DNA of 64,000 bases from Acidobacteriota bacterium (GCA_017307505.1 JAFKEE010000057.1:1-64000), one strand, 5' to 3'. Numbered from the stretch's first letter, positions 52,865 to 61,952 are shown. A program made the numbers and translations. Notes: a model not told the origin generated them from the sequence alone.

Positions 52865-53095
52865 GGAAGACTCCTGGTGTCCAGACTTCAGAATCCGGCC
52901 GGTGTTGCCGCCGGACTTCGGCAGGTTAGCACACGTCCCGCTACAGGGAAAGAGAAACATGTACCTGGCTCCTACTTGCCGGGTACCAGTTGCTTAGAGA
53001 GGGCCGCACAGCCCTGCGGATCAATTAATTATTCGACATCTTCGCGCCGAAGCCAGGCGGACGCGTGCCCTTGACTCCCCCTGCCTCGCTGCCGT

Positions 53096-54727
53096 TCAAC
53101 AGGGCCTGAGAATGATGAGGAACCGTGGCGGAGCCATCATGTTTTTGCCGGTGAACTCGAACACGGAGTGCAGGGTGAGGTGCGCGATGTCCCGCGCCCG
53201 CTGCGATTCCCAGCTCTGCACGGTGTCGATGTAGCGGGGTTCACCCCAGACTTCGCATTCCGGTCCGGGTGCCTGCGCCATGCCGGCGGAGCCGATTGCC
53301 ACCAGGTCGCCCGGGCGGATCTCGACTTCGCCCACCTGCCGTGGGCCTTCGGGTCCGACGCCGATCGGCGGGCCGCCGCAGGACATCCTGATAATTTCCG
53401 CGCCCTCACTGGTCCTGCGGATCAGCAGGGGCGGATAGACACCCGCGTTCACGTATTGGAGCTTGCCCGACCCGGAAACGTAGCGCGCGCAAAACAGGCC
53501 GATGGGTGGGTGGTCGGCCGCGCCGGTTCCCAGTGCGCGGTGCGTCGATTCCAGCAGTTCCGCCAGATCCTCGGTGTAGGCCCGGGCCCTGGTCCGCAGC
53601 AGCGCCTGCAGTTGGACGAGCCGCACGGCGGCCTGCTCGTCCGGACCCGGCACTTCGGCCAGGAAGAAGGCGGCTGCCCGGTTCGGCACTGAAACGATGT
53701 CATAAAATGTGCCGCCCGGCTGGTCGCCCATCCAGTGCTCAGCCGCAAAGTCGAGGTCGGGCAACTCGAAGCTATCGGGCGGGGCCAGGTGGGCGCGGGT
53801 GGCCAGCGCGGCGCGGCGCGAAACCTGCGCTACCGTCACATCCTTGGATTGCGCGAGGACGTTGCGGGAGAGTTCGCAGACGGCCAGGGTGTTCACCAGC
53901 TGGCTGGCGATCGCCTCGGCGAAGCGCAGATGTTCACACGAGTAGCCTTCCCCGAGCCCGCGGGGACCGAGCACGATGAGGCCCGGCAGCGCTGCTCCGT
54001 CCTGCAGCGGCACCACGACATGGGCGTCCACGGAGGAGAGCAGCGACTGTTCGGCTTCCAGCCGCGCGGGCATGCCCTTGGACCAGAGACGCCGGCTCCG
54101 GCCGTTGGATTCCATGACGCGCAGGCAGCGGTAGGTGTGGCCGCTGGTCAGTTCATGGCGCAGCAGCGAAGCTCCGGAAAACGAGACGTCGCTTTCCGGT
54201 GGTGACGGAGCGGAGGCGCTCAAGGTGAAGGAGTCGCCGGAGCGCATATACAGGTATGCATGGTCGGCGCCCAGAATGTCATGCAACAGCCGGCAGGCCG
54301 TCTGGCGCGCGGCCCCGGCATCAAATTGGCGCCGCAGGTCGGCCAGGGCGGAACGCGTGCGGTCGCGCCAGGCGAGGTTCTCCGCGGCCTGGTGCTTCAT
54401 CCATGCCGATGTCTGTTTCCAACTCCAGTCGAAGGCAACCCAGGTGACACCGGCGCCCACCAGGACCAGCGCCAGGCGCATGGTGGGTGTCTCCAGGGGG
54501 CTGATCTGCACCAGCAGCGCGCTGACGATGGTCACTGCCACGGTGAGCAGCAGCGGGCGTAGCGTCGTGCGGCCCAGAGGTCTGCGGCGGTACCAGCTGA
54601 CGGTGACGTCCAGCCGCACGCGCCGTGAGGCGAAGAACAACGCGGTCAGGGAAGAGAGAAACAGGAGCAGGACTGCAAGCCAGAGCAGCAGCGCCAATCG
54701 CTGGAGGAAGTCGAGTCCTGCATTCAT
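53096..54727 (-). CDS. Membrane GAF / SpoIIE-like PP2C protein with degenerate active site
   Basis: 543 residues: two or three membrane helices (about 11-33 and 58-100), a GAF-like domain (125-285) and a PP2C/SpoIIE-like domain (about 310-540). The intact family has GGDFYD, a D-V-x-G-H/K-G turn and Y-T-D-G near the end to hold metal. Here these read GGTFYD (T340), AEVPGPD (357-363) and GSAGM (A481 in place of Asp). All three aspartates are missing, so catalysis is unlikely; it may be a scaffold or sensor. It ends close to the DinB gene. Confidence 0.75.
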   Translation of the reverse strand: MNAGLDFLQRLALLLWLAVLLLFLSSLTALFFASRRVRLDVTVSWYRRRPLGRTTLRPLLLTVAVTIVSALLVQISPLETPTMRLALVLVGAGVTWVAFDWSWKQTSAWMKHQAAENLAWRDRTRSALADLRRQFDAGAARQTACRLLHDILGADHAYLYMRSGDSFTLSASAPSPPESDVSFSGASLLRHELTSGHTYRCLRVMESNGRSRRLWSKGMPARLEAEQSLLSSVDAHVVVPLQDGAALPGLIVLGPRGLGEGYSCEHLRFAEAIASQLVNTLAVCELSRNVLAQSKDVTVAQVSRRAALATRAHLAPPDSFELPDLDFAAEHWMGDQPGGTFYDIVSVPNRAAAFFLAEVPGPDEQAAVRLVQLQALLRTRARAYTEDLAELLESTHRALGTGAADHPPIGLFCARYVSGSGKLQYVNAGVYPPLLIRRTSEGAEIIRMSCGGPPIGVGPEGPRQVGEVEIRPGDLVAIGSAGMAQAPGPECEVWGEPRYIDTVQSWESQRARDIAHLTLHSVFEFTGKNMMAPPRFLIILRPC

Positions 54728-54733
54728 GACGGT

Positions 54734-55402
54734 TCAGCGCGCCTGGAAGACCAGGAAATACTGATGAGGCAGGAAGCCGTGGCTCTTCGCCAGCCGGAAG
54801 CCCGCAGCGGCGAACTCCTGCTTCACTTCGTCCTCGGAAAGCTTCATCGCGGGCGGCGGTCCTACCGGCAGTTCCTTCTTATAAAAGTCAACAATCACAA
54901 TGCGGCCTCCGGGCTTCAGTGCGCCTCGAAGCTTCCCATAATACGCCGCCCGGTTGGAGATGTGGTGCAGGACATCGCAGATGAAAATGGTGTCGACCGC
55001 GCCCTGCGGCAGCTTGGGATCATCGGGTTCCGCCAGGATGGTCGACAGGTTTGCCGGAGCGTTCTTTGCCGCCAGCGCCAGCAGGTCTTTGTCGATGTCG
55101 ACTGCATAGACCTTACCGGCGTGATTGGCGAAGCGCCGCGAGAAGTAGCCGGAGCCGGCGCCGATGTCAGCCACCGTCTCCGCCGCTTTCAATTCCAGGG
55201 CCATGACCACTTCGTGCGGCTTCTGCCAGGCGTCGCGGGAGGGGTCCTCCAGAACCTTGGCATACTCACTGCTGCTCTGCGGCGGATGGTGTTGGTGTTG
55301 AACCTGTGCGGTGAGGCCGGCTGCGGACAGCAATGAGACTGCCACGGCCGACCGGAGAAGGGAGGTACTACGAGTTGGCAAGGGTGCTGTTCTTCTTTCC
55401 AA
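54734..55402 (-). CDS. Exported class I SAM methyltransferase
   Basis: 222 residues. A signal-like segment (LLRSAVAVSLLSAAG) precedes a His-rich linker (QHQHHPPQ). The methyltransferase domain has VADIGAGSGYFSRRFA, YAVDIDKDLL and LKPGGRIVIVDF. Periplasmic SAM methyltransferases of this form are common in acidobacteria; how SAM would be supplied is unclear, and the target is unknown. The start is a TTG at 55402 lying inside the permease gene (35-bp overlap); a later TTG or GTG is possible. It is 6 bp from the next gene on the same strand. Confidence 0.75.
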   Translation of the reverse strand: MERRTAPLPTRSTSLLRSAVAVSLLSAAGLTAQVQHQHHPPQSSSEYAKVLEDPSRDAWQKPHEVVMALELKAAETVADIGAGSGYFSRRFANHAGKVYAVDIDKDLLALAAKNAPANLSTILAEPDDPKLPQGAVDTIFICDVLHHISNRAAYYGKLRGALKPGGRIVIVDFYKKELPVGPPPAMKLSEDEVKQEFAAAGFRLAKSHGFLPHQYFLVFQAR

Positions 55403-56864
55403 ACACGAAATAGATCGCGATGCCGATGGCCGACCAGAAGAAGAAGCGTACCCAGGTTTCCAGCGGCAGCGCCATCATGAGGATCAGGCAGCTGGCGATG
55501 GAGAGCACGGGAAACAGCGGACCAAAGGGAACGCGGAAGCTCCGCGGCCGGTCCGGCTGCGTTTTGCGCAACACCAGCACGCCGCCGGACACCACGGTGA
55601 ACGCGAACAGCGTGCCGATGTTCGAGAGATCGGCGAAGGTGCCGATGTCCCAGACGCCGGACGGGATGCCTACGGCAAAGCCCGCGATCCATGTGGAGAT
55701 ATGCGGCGTGTGATGTTTGGGATGGATCCTGGAAAAGAACCGCGGCAGCAGACCGTCGCGCGACATGGCGAACCAGACGCGGGCCTGCCCGTACTGGAAC
55801 ACCAGCAGCGACGACAGCATGCCCACAATGGCGCCGACGCCCACCCACTCGCGCACGGTATTCATGTTCAGGTTCTTGAGCGCTTCGGCCACGGGTGCGG
55901 CGCTGTTCAGGCTTTGCCAGGGAGCGATGCCGGTGAGCACCAGGGCAACTGCGATATAGAGCGCCGAGCAGACCAGCAGTGTGCCGATGATGCCGATGGG
56001 AAGATCGCGCTGCGGATTGCGGCACTCCTCGGCAGCCGTTGAGACGGAATCGAAGCCGATGTAGGTGAAGAAGACGATGGCCGCGCCTGTAAGGACGCCG
56101 GACATGCCGTTGGGCAGGAACGGGTGCCAGTTGTGCGTGCTCACGGCGCGTCCGGCGCCGATGACGAAGATCGCAATGGCGCCCAGCTTCACCAGCACCA
56201 TGATGTTGTTCGTGCGGGCGCTCTCCCGGATGCCATAAGTGAGCACCCACGTCAGCAGCATGAGAATGAGAAACGCCGGCAGGTTGAACCAGCTGCCTGT
56301 GAACTGGCCGCCCACAATCATCGGTTCAGATAATTGTTTCGGCAGGTGCCATCCGAATATCGAGTCCAGGATGTCGTTGAAGTAGGCGGAGAACCCCACC
56401 GCCACCGCCATGTTTGAGACGGCATACTCCAGGATCAGATTCCAGCCGATGAGCCAGGCGATGAATTCGCCCATCGTGGCATAGGCGTAGGTATAAGCAG
56501 AACCCGCCACCGGGATGCAGCAGGCCATCTCCGCATAGCACAGCGCCGCGAAGCCGCAGGCGATGGCCGTGAGCAGAAAAGACAAAGCGACGCCCGGCCC
56601 GGCGCCGGGCCGTCCGATGGTAAACGAGGAGTTTGCTCCGTTCAGGATCAGGTCCAGAATCGGGACGTGGAGCAGGGAATGGAAGCTGCGTACCTCGCCG
56701 GCGGCCGCCGTGCCGGTCAGGATGAAGATGCCGCTGCCAATGACAGCGCCGATGCCCAGGGCCATCAGGCTCCAGGCGCCCAGGGTCCTGTCCAGCCGCT
56801 TGCCTTCCTCGTTCGAGGCGGCCACCAGAGCCTCGATGCTCTTGGTGCGGAAGAGTTGTTTCAT
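55368..56864 (-). CDS. APC-family amino acid permease
   Basis: 498 residues with about 12 membrane helices. LGIGAVIGSGIFILTG in the first helix is the APC substrate-site motif; IVFFTYIGFDSVSTAAEECRNPQRDLPIG is the conserved helix-6 region. It resembles cationic-amino-acid transporters (YfnA/CAT-like) that exchange or import amino acids. ATG 56864 has GAGGAGG nine bases upstream and is preferred over GTG 56882. It overlaps the methyltransferase gene by 35 bp, suggesting a single transcript. Confidence 0.9.
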   Translation of the reverse strand: MKQLFRTKSIEALVAASNEEGKRLDRTLGAWSLMALGIGAVIGSGIFILTGTAAAGEVRSFHSLLHVPILDLILNGANSSFTIGRPGAGPGVALSFLLTAIACGFAALCYAEMACCIPVAGSAYTYAYATMGEFIAWLIGWNLILEYAVSNMAVAVGFSAYFNDILDSIFGWHLPKQLSEPMIVGGQFTGSWFNLPAFLILMLLTWVLTYGIRESARTNNIMVLVKLGAIAIFVIGAGRAVSTHNWHPFLPNGMSGVLTGAAIVFFTYIGFDSVSTAAEECRNPQRDLPIGIIGTLLVCSALYIAVALVLTGIAPWQSLNSAAPVAEALKNLNMNTVREWVGVGAIVGMLSSLLVFQYGQARVWFAMSRDGLLPRFFSRIHPKHHTPHISTWIAGFAVGIPSGVWDIGTFADLSNIGTLFAFTVVSGGVLVLRKTQPDRPRSFRVPFGPLFPVLSIASCLILMMALPLETWVRFFFWSAIGIAIYFVFGKKNSTLANS

Positions 56865-56898
56865 CGGCGGGTGCCTCCTCACAGCCGGGGTATTTGGG

Positions 56899-57110
56899 AG
56901 CTATCAGCGATCCACAGCCAGCCTTCAGCTATCCGTAATTGGACCTCGGGCAACTACCACGCGGGAGCGGCAGGATTGCCAATGAAGATTTGAAAGCATA
57001 CCACCGGTGGCGATGGGCGGCCAAGGGGTGGGGCGTCCGTCCACGGCAACCGAGGGACGTGCCGGACGCCCGGAAAGAGCTGAAAGCTGATAGCTGACCG
57101 CTGAAAGCTT
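56899..57110. repeat. Short inverted repeats with AGCTATCAGC/GCTGATAGCT core
   Basis: AGCTATCAGC at 56899-56908 is repeated in inverted orientation as GCTGATAGCT at 57086-57095; the surrounding CTTCAGCT (56923-56930) and AGCTGAAAG / GCTGAAAGC copies near 57079 and 57100 extend the resemblance. The 150-bp interior has no gene. It may be a small mobile or extragenic palindromic element, but the copies are imperfect. Confidence 0.45.
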
Positions 57111-57114
57111 CCTG

Positions 57115-57282
57115 TTACCGCTTGCGCTGGCCGCGGGCCATCGTCTTGACTTTGCGCTTCCGCGAACCGCGGTCGACACCGGCGGGGCGGGGCTGCAGGG
57201 GATTCTTCTCGTCTGCCGCCTTGCGGGCCGCGCGCTTCTTCTCTTTGCGTTCTGCCTTGTCGGCGATGCTCTTCGTATTCAT
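57115..57282 (-). CDS. Small basic protein, Lys/Arg-rich
   Basis: 55 residues beginning MNTKSIADKAERKEKKRAAR and ending KRKVKTMARGQRKR. About 40 percent of residues are Lys or Arg. AAGGAT lies ten bases upstream of ATG 57282. Short basic proteins with the same plan are common in Acidobacteria and may bind nucleic acid or ribosomes, but none I know is characterised. The gene is between the permease and the helicase genes on the same strand. Confidence 0.7.
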   Translation of the reverse strand: MNTKSIADKAERKEKKRAARKAADEKNPLQPRPAGVDRGSRKRKVKTMARGQRKR

Positions 57283-57376
57283 GCTTCAGTTCAATCCTTC
57301 ATGCCGGCTTGCCGGTCTCTGCGTTTAAAACCCAAGAGTGCGCCCCACGCCTGCGCGGGACACACCGGATGCCGCC

Positions 57377-59770
57377 TCAATCATCGGCCGACAGGCCGGC
57401 GAACTTGGCGATCAATTTCTTCAAGCCATGCCCCGGGAAGCTGACGGTGAGCTTTGCGTCCTCACCCTCGCCTTCCTTCCGCAGCACGGTGCCGCGCCCA
57501 TATTTAGGGTGCACGATGGCCATTCCGGCCCGCAGCCCGCCCTTCTTGGGAACGGACCTGGGCGGCGCGGCTGGTAAGGGCCGCATCGTGGTTTGCCCCT
57601 GTGCCGGCTGCGGCTGCGGCGTTACCGCCGCGCTCGGAACCGGCCCTCCCGCGGGCCTCGGCGGCGCGGGTGGCGGCACCATTGCTGGCGGGCGCACACC
57701 TCTCTCCGCGAAGAACTGCGAGATATGGTCGAGCGAATTATATGTCTTTCCAGTATACGTATTTCGGCGCGCGACTTCGCGCACCGACGCCCGCTCGCCG
57801 TAGAGATCGATGGAACCGGCGGGTTGGCGCTGCTGGCTGAGGTCCTCCATCAGCGAGGCAGGGACCTCGTCGAGGAACCTGGAGGGCTGGCACGGCTCTG
57901 GCGGAGAACCGCCGAACTTGCGCCGCATCCGGGCGCTGGTCAGGTAGAGCCGTTTCATCGCGCGGGTCATGCCGACATAGCAGAGACGGCGTTCTTCCTC
58001 GAGTTGCTCTTCGTTTTCGCGCGACCGGGAGTGCGGGAACAAACCCTCTTCCATGCCGGCGATGAAGACGTAGGGAAACTCGAGGCCCTTGGCGTTGTGC
58101 ATCGTCAGCAGCGAGACCTGGGCCTCTTCCTCGATGTCGTCGGAATCGGCCACCAGGGCCGCTGCGTCCAGGAAGTCCTGCAGAGTTTCGCCGCGTTCGG
58201 CCGCGTCCGCGGCTGCCGATACGAGTTCGTCCAGATTGCCGAGCTTCGACTCGGATTCGGGGGTGGAATCTGTTTCCAGCATCCGGCGGTAACCGGTACG
58301 GTCCAGGATCTGCTTGATCGTTTCGTCCGGGCCCTGCCGCGTCATGGCGTCGCGGAGCTCTTCAATCAGCCGGTGGAAGGCGGCCAGCGCTGCCTCGGCG
58401 CGTCCGCCGAGCAGGTGCTCTTTTTCCGCCGTGTCGATGGCTTCCCAGAGCGTCTCGCCGCGGTCGGCGGCAATCTTTTCCAGTTGCTCCGAGGTCGTTT
58501 TGCCGATGCCGCGAGCCGGGACATTGAGAATCCTCAACATCGCGATGTTGTCGCGCGGATTCATCAGAAACTTGACGTAGGAAAGCGTGTCCTTCACTTC
58601 CGCGCGCTGATAAAAGCTGAAGCCGCCGACCACCACATACTTGCGCATGTAGCGGCGCAGCGCCTCTTCGATCTGGCGCGACTGGGAGTTGGTGCGGTAG
58701 AGGATCGCCACCCGGGTCTGGGGTTCCTTGCGGAAGATCTTCTCGATGGTGTCGGCAATGAACAGGGCTTCCTGCTCGCCGTCGGCCGCCTGCAGGTAAC
58801 AGATGGGGTCGCCGTCGGCGCCGTCGGTCCACAACATCTTGCCTTTGCGGGCTTTGTTGCGTTCCACTACGCGCGAGGCGGCTTCCAGGATGGCCTTGGT
58901 GGAGCGGTAGTTCTGCTCCAGCCGGATCACCTTGGCACCGGGGTAATCCTTCTCGAAATCGAGGATGTTGCGGATGTCGGCGCCGCGCCAGCCGTAGATC
59001 GACTGGTCTTCGTCGCCGACGACAGCGACGTTGGAATGGGCCTCCGAAAGCAGCCGCATCAGCTCGTACTGGGAGCGGTTTGTGTCCTGATACTCGTCGA
59101 TCATCAGGAACTGCAGGCGCCGGTTCCACAGCTGCCGGACTTCGGTATCGTACTGAAGCAGGCGCACGGCCTCCAGCAGTAAGTCGTCGAAATCCAATGC
59201 GTTAGCGGCTTCCAGACCCTGCTGGTAGTGCTCGAAGACCACGGCCAGTTTGGCTGCCTTGGGGTCGGCCGACATCTTATAGAAGTCCGCCGGACTCTGC
59301 TTCTGGTTTTTGGCGTGGCTGATGCGCGACAGGGCCGCGCGGTGCTGCATGAACTTATCGTCCAGCCCCAGTTTCTTGTAGATCTGCTTCAGCAGGGAAA
59401 GCTGATCGTCGTCGTCGTAGATATGGAAGCCGGTGGTGAAGTTGCGGCGCAGGTCGGCTAGGGTTGCCCCGTCGCGCCGCAGCAGACGGACGCAGAACGA
59501 GTGAAAGGTGGCGACCATCGGGCCGGCCTCGGAAGGCAGGTGGTTCAGGAGCCTCAGGACCCGTTCCCGCATCTCTCCGGAGGCCTTATTTGTGAAGGTG
59601 ACCGCCAGGATGGAGGGTCCGTAAACCTTTTGGCTGTCGATGAGATGGGCGATCCGGTGGGTGATGACCCTGGTCTTTCCGCTGCCCGCCCCGGCAAGGA
59701 TCAAAAGCGGACCCTCGACATGGGCTACGGCTTCGCGTTGCTGGGGATTCAGACCGGAGAGAAAATCCAT
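57377..59770 (-). CDS. pcrA: UvrD/PcrA-type superfamily 1 DNA helicase
   Basis: 797 residues. The family start MDFLSGLNPQQREAV precedes the Walker A motif AGAGSGKT (26-33). Other SF1 motifs seen: FTNKASGEMRERV, VVGDEDQSIYGWRGAD, LEQNYRSTKAILEAA and LLTMHNAKGLEFPYVF. The C-terminal tail (LRAGMAIVHPKYGRGTVL) is a Tudor-like domain typical of PcrA. This 3'-5' helicase acts in nucleotide-excision and replication repair. The frame extends to 59908 but ATG 59770 is the family start. It is divergent from the sigma factor gene. Confidence 0.95.
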   Translation of the reverse strand: MDFLSGLNPQQREAVAHVEGPLLILAGAGSGKTRVITHRIAHLIDSQKVYGPSILAVTFTNKASGEMRERVLRLLNHLPSEAGPMVATFHSFCVRLLRRDGATLADLRRNFTTGFHIYDDDDQLSLLKQIYKKLGLDDKFMQHRAALSRISHAKNQKQSPADFYKMSADPKAAKLAVVFEHYQQGLEAANALDFDDLLLEAVRLLQYDTEVRQLWNRRLQFLMIDEYQDTNRSQYELMRLLSEAHSNVAVVGDEDQSIYGWRGADIRNILDFEKDYPGAKVIRLEQNYRSTKAILEAASRVVERNKARKGKMLWTDGADGDPICYLQAADGEQEALFIADTIEKIFRKEPQTRVAILYRTNSQSRQIEEALRRYMRKYVVVGGFSFYQRAEVKDTLSYVKFLMNPRDNIAMLRILNVPARGIGKTTSEQLEKIAADRGETLWEAIDTAEKEHLLGGRAEAALAAFHRLIEELRDAMTRQGPDETIKQILDRTGYRRMLETDSTPESESKLGNLDELVSAAADAAERGETLQDFLDAAALVADSDDIEEEAQVSLLTMHNAKGLEFPYVFIAGMEEGLFPHSRSRENEEQLEEERRLCYVGMTRAMKRLYLTSARMRRKFGGSPPEPCQPSRFLDEVPASLMEDLSQQRQPAGSIDLYGERASVREVARRNTYTGKTYNSLDHISQFFAERGVRPPAMVPPPAPPRPAGGPVPSAAVTPQPQPAQGQTTMRPLPAAPPRSVPKKGGLRAGMAIVHPKYGRGTVLRKEGEGEDAKLTVSFPGHGLKKLIAKFAGLSADD

Positions 59771-59910
59771 TGGGGAAGGGCTAAGTTCCAATTTTAACAT
59801 GCATCTAGGGGTACAAACGGCCTTGTGGGGAATTGTTGTAACCTGAGTGCAGGGTGGGCGCGCCTTATTGTTAGCAAAATTAAGGAGTCGCGCCAGCTCC
59901 CTAGCCATCC

Positions 59911-60522
59911 ATGCTGGTCGACTTCGAAGTTGTGGAACGGGCGCGGGCGGGTGATCCCGCTGCGTTCAACGAGGTCGTCACGGCGTATCGCCGGCGGATC
60001 TTCGGGACGGTTTCCCGGCTGATCGGGCGGCCTGAGGATGTGGAAGATGTGGCGCAGGAAGTGTTCCTGCGCTTGTATTACTCGCTGGATCAGTTGCGGA
60101 GTCCTGAGGTTTTCGAGCCGTGGCTGTACCGGCTGACGGTCAACGCGGCGCTGGACTATCTGCGCAAGAGGCGGAAACGGCGGCTGGAGTCGCGGGTGTC
60201 CGATCTCAGCGAGCAGGCGGTCATGCTGGCCGACGCTTCGGCCGGAACGAAAGTGCAGGTAGACGATCTGCACCGCGCGAAGGTACGGGAGTTTGTCGAC
60301 TCGCTGCTGAGCGAGGTCTCGGAAGAGGATCGCGCTTTGCTGACGTTGAAGGAAGTGGAAGGGTTGTCGCTGAAGGATCTGGAAAAGGTCTATCATGTCA
60401 ACGAGAACGCCCTGAAAGTGCGGCTCTTTCGGGCGCGTCAGCGCGTCTTAAAAGCGTACGAGTCTTCGCGAGGCGCTAAGAATATGGAGCGGAAGGACAA
60501 ATCCGCCGAAGAAGGTGGCTGA
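59911..60522 (+). CDS. ECF-type RNA polymerase sigma factor
   Basis: 203 residues. Region 2 is seen in AAFNEVVTAYRRRIFGTVSRLIGRPEDVEDVAQEVFLRLY and region 4 in EEDRALLTLKEVEGLSLKDLEKVYHVNENALKVRLFRARQRV, both in ECF/sigma-70 order. The following two genes, a membrane protein and a small periplasmic protein, form the usual regulator arrangement. The promoter it recognises is not determined. Confidence 0.92.
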   Translation: MLVDFEVVERARAGDPAAFNEVVTAYRRRIFGTVSRLIGRPEDVEDVAQEVFLRLYYSLDQLRSPEVFEPWLYRLTVNAALDYLRKRRKRRLESRVSDLSEQAVMLADASAGTKVQVDDLHRAKVREFVDSLLSEVSEEDRALLTLKEVEGLSLKDLEKVYHVNENALKVRLFRARQRVLKAYESSRGAKNMERKDKSAEEGG

Positions 60523-60606
60523 TAGACGGAAAGTTGGCAGGCCCGGGCGAGTGCACCTCGGCGGGCCGGGTGTTTGAGTAAGGGAAAGCGAAAGGATGCT
60601 GGAGTC

Positions 60607-60972
60607 ATGAGCGAATCGCAAAATCGGACGGAACAGGACTTCGACCGGCTGCTGGCGGCCTATAGAGACGCCTGTGGGGAGCCGGACATTCCGGCGGATT
60701 TTATGCCGAGGCTCTGGAACCGCATCGAAAGTGGCCAGCACTGGACCAAACAGCTCTGGAAATGGTCCAACGGATTGGTCGCGGCGGCCGCAGCCGCCAG
60801 CCTGTTTTTTGTCATGTTACAAATGTTGCCGAAGCGTCCCGCCGTGGTCTACACTGCTACCTACCTGGAAGCACTGGCCGATGCCCACGATAACGCCCAG
60901 ATGTTGAGTGGCGTGGCCGTTGTCCCGGTCGGAGCTGAATCAGGGCGGTCGCAGGAGCCTCCTGTGAAATGA
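60607..60972 (+). CDS. Putative anti-sigma factor (single membrane helix)
   Basis: 121 residues. Cytosolic N-terminal domain (QDFDRLLAAYRDACGEPDIPADFMPRLWNRIE) and one membrane helix at about 58-75 (GLVAAAAAASLFFVML), then a short outside tail. No zinc H-x3-C-x2-C motif is seen, so it is not a typical zinc anti-sigma. Its place just after the ECF sigma gene suggests that it binds or restrains the sigma factor; this is inference. GGAG lies upstream of ATG 60607; TTG 60574 is possible. Confidence 0.72.
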   Translation: MSESQNRTEQDFDRLLAAYRDACGEPDIPADFMPRLWNRIESGQHWTKQLWKWSNGLVAAAAAASLFFVMLQMLPKRPAVVYTATYLEALADAHDNAQMLSGVAVVPVGAESGRSQEPPVK

Positions 60973-61400
60973 TGCGTTCGAACTCAACTCTCGCTCTTTC
61001 TCTCATCCTGGTTTTTGCCAGCGGCACGGTGGTGGGTGCTTTGGGCTATCGCTCGTATTCCCTGAATACGGTCAGCGCCAAGAATCCTCCCCCCAAGAGC
61101 CCCGAGGACTATCGCCGCGAGTACATCGCTGAGATGCAACGCCGCCTGAGCCTCCAGACGCAACAGGTTCAGAAACTGGAAACGATCCTGGACGAGACCC
61201 GGGTGAAATACCGCGAACTGCGGGAGCGCAGCAAGCCGGAGATGAAGGCGATTCAGGACGCGCAGACTGCGGAGATCAATGCCATGCTCACGCCGCCGCA
61301 GCAGGCGGAGTATGAGAAGTTCCGGAAGGAGCGGGAAGAGAAGCGCAAGGCGGAGCAGCGGGAAAAAGAACAGAAGGACAAGGAAAAGTCCGCCAAGTAG
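60969..61400 (+). CDS. Spy/CpxP-like periplasmic protein
   Basis: 143 residues with an N-terminal membrane or signal segment (STLALSLILVFASGTVVGA). The helical body (EDYRREYIAEMQRRLSLQTQQVQKLETILDETRVKYRELRER) includes the L-T/S-x-x-Q pattern (LTPPQQAEYEKF) of Spy/CpxP-type stress proteins, and ends in a Lys/Glu-rich tail. ATGA overlap with the anti-sigma-like gene. The three genes, sigma, putative anti-sigma and periplasmic sensor or chaperone, should form one envelope-stress unit. A terminator follows at 61431. Confidence 0.8.
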   Translation: MMRSNSTLALSLILVFASGTVVGALGYRSYSLNTVSAKNPPPKSPEDYRREYIAEMQRRLSLQTQQVQKLETILDETRVKYRELRERSKPEMKAIQDAQTAEINAMLTPPQQAEYEKFRKEREEKRKAEQREKEQKDKEKSAK

Positions 61401-61430
61401 ACTCTCCCGAACTACCAGATTCCAAACGAG

Positions 61431-61459
61431 AAAAGCCCGGCTTCGCAGCCGGGCTTTTT
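61431..61459. terminator. Bidirectional Rho-independent terminator
   Basis: AAAAGCCCGGCT (61431-61442) and AGCCGGGCTTTT (61447-61458) form a perfect 12-bp stem around TCGC, flanked by A and T runs. It can end both the plus-strand sigma operon and the minus-strand rpmE transcript. Confidence 0.95.
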
Positions 61460-61492
61460 CAGTCCTGTAAGGAAGATGTGGGCAGCGGTCGT

Positions 61493-61741
61493 TTAGCCGA
61501 CCGGCTGTTTGGCGTCTGCCCGCTTGGCCTTCAGATTGGCCGAGCGCGCCAACATCTTCTGGAAACGATCCACTCGCCCCTCGGTGTCGATCAGTTTCTG
61601 ACGGCCCGTGAAGAATGGATGGCAACTTGAGCAGATTTCCACTCGGATGTCACCTTTGTTGGTCGAGCGGGTCTTGAACGAGTGACCGCACGCGCAGATC
61701 ACATTCGTTTCATTGTAGGCGGGATGGATGCCAGCTTTCAT
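61493..61741 (-). CDS. rpmE: 50S ribosomal protein L31
   Basis: 82 residues. The start [22 protein letters not shown] has a zinc-type Cys pair (C-x-C), and the second pair is EICSSCHPF; the C+ form of L31 binds zinc. [15 protein letters not shown] ends the conserved part. The frame is open to 61780, but ATG 61741 has AAGGA seven bases upstream and gives the family start. A promoter with TTGGCA and TATACT lies immediately upstream. Confidence 0.95.
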   Translation of the reverse strand: MKAGIHPAYNETNVICACGHSFKTRSTNKGDIRVEICSSCHPFFTGRQKLIDTEGRVDRFQKMLARSANLKAKRADAKQPVG

Positions 61742-61762
61742 CGTTAATCCTTTAACCTCCCC

Positions 61763-61790
61763 AGTATAGCAGACACGCATCCTGTGCCAA
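61763..61790 (-). promoter_or_regulatory. Promoter of rpmE
   Basis: On the minus strand TTGGCA (61790-61785) and TATACT (61768-61763) are separated by 16 bp. Transcription would start near 61756 and give a 15-base leader ahead of the rpmE ATG at 61741. Confidence 0.7.
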
Positions 61791-61808
61791 AAGATGCAGC
61801 TAAACAGA

Positions 61809-61843
61809 AAGAACCCGCAGCCGGACTCCGGCGGCGGGTTCTT
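61809..61843 (-). terminator. Terminator of the small-RNA unit
   Basis: AAGAACCCGC (61809-61818) pairs with GCGGGTTCTT (61834-61843), with an inner CCGG/CCGG pairing. On the minus strand it runs out into TTTCTGTTTA. Confidence 0.8.
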
Positions 61844-61952
61844 CGGTAGCCTGGATTCTATAGCCTACGGCTGCAGAATCGCGCTCAGTGGCCGGTGCGC
61901 ACGATCTTAGCCCTGCACTGAAGGTCGGGCCAAGGCGTGACCAGTTTTGAGC

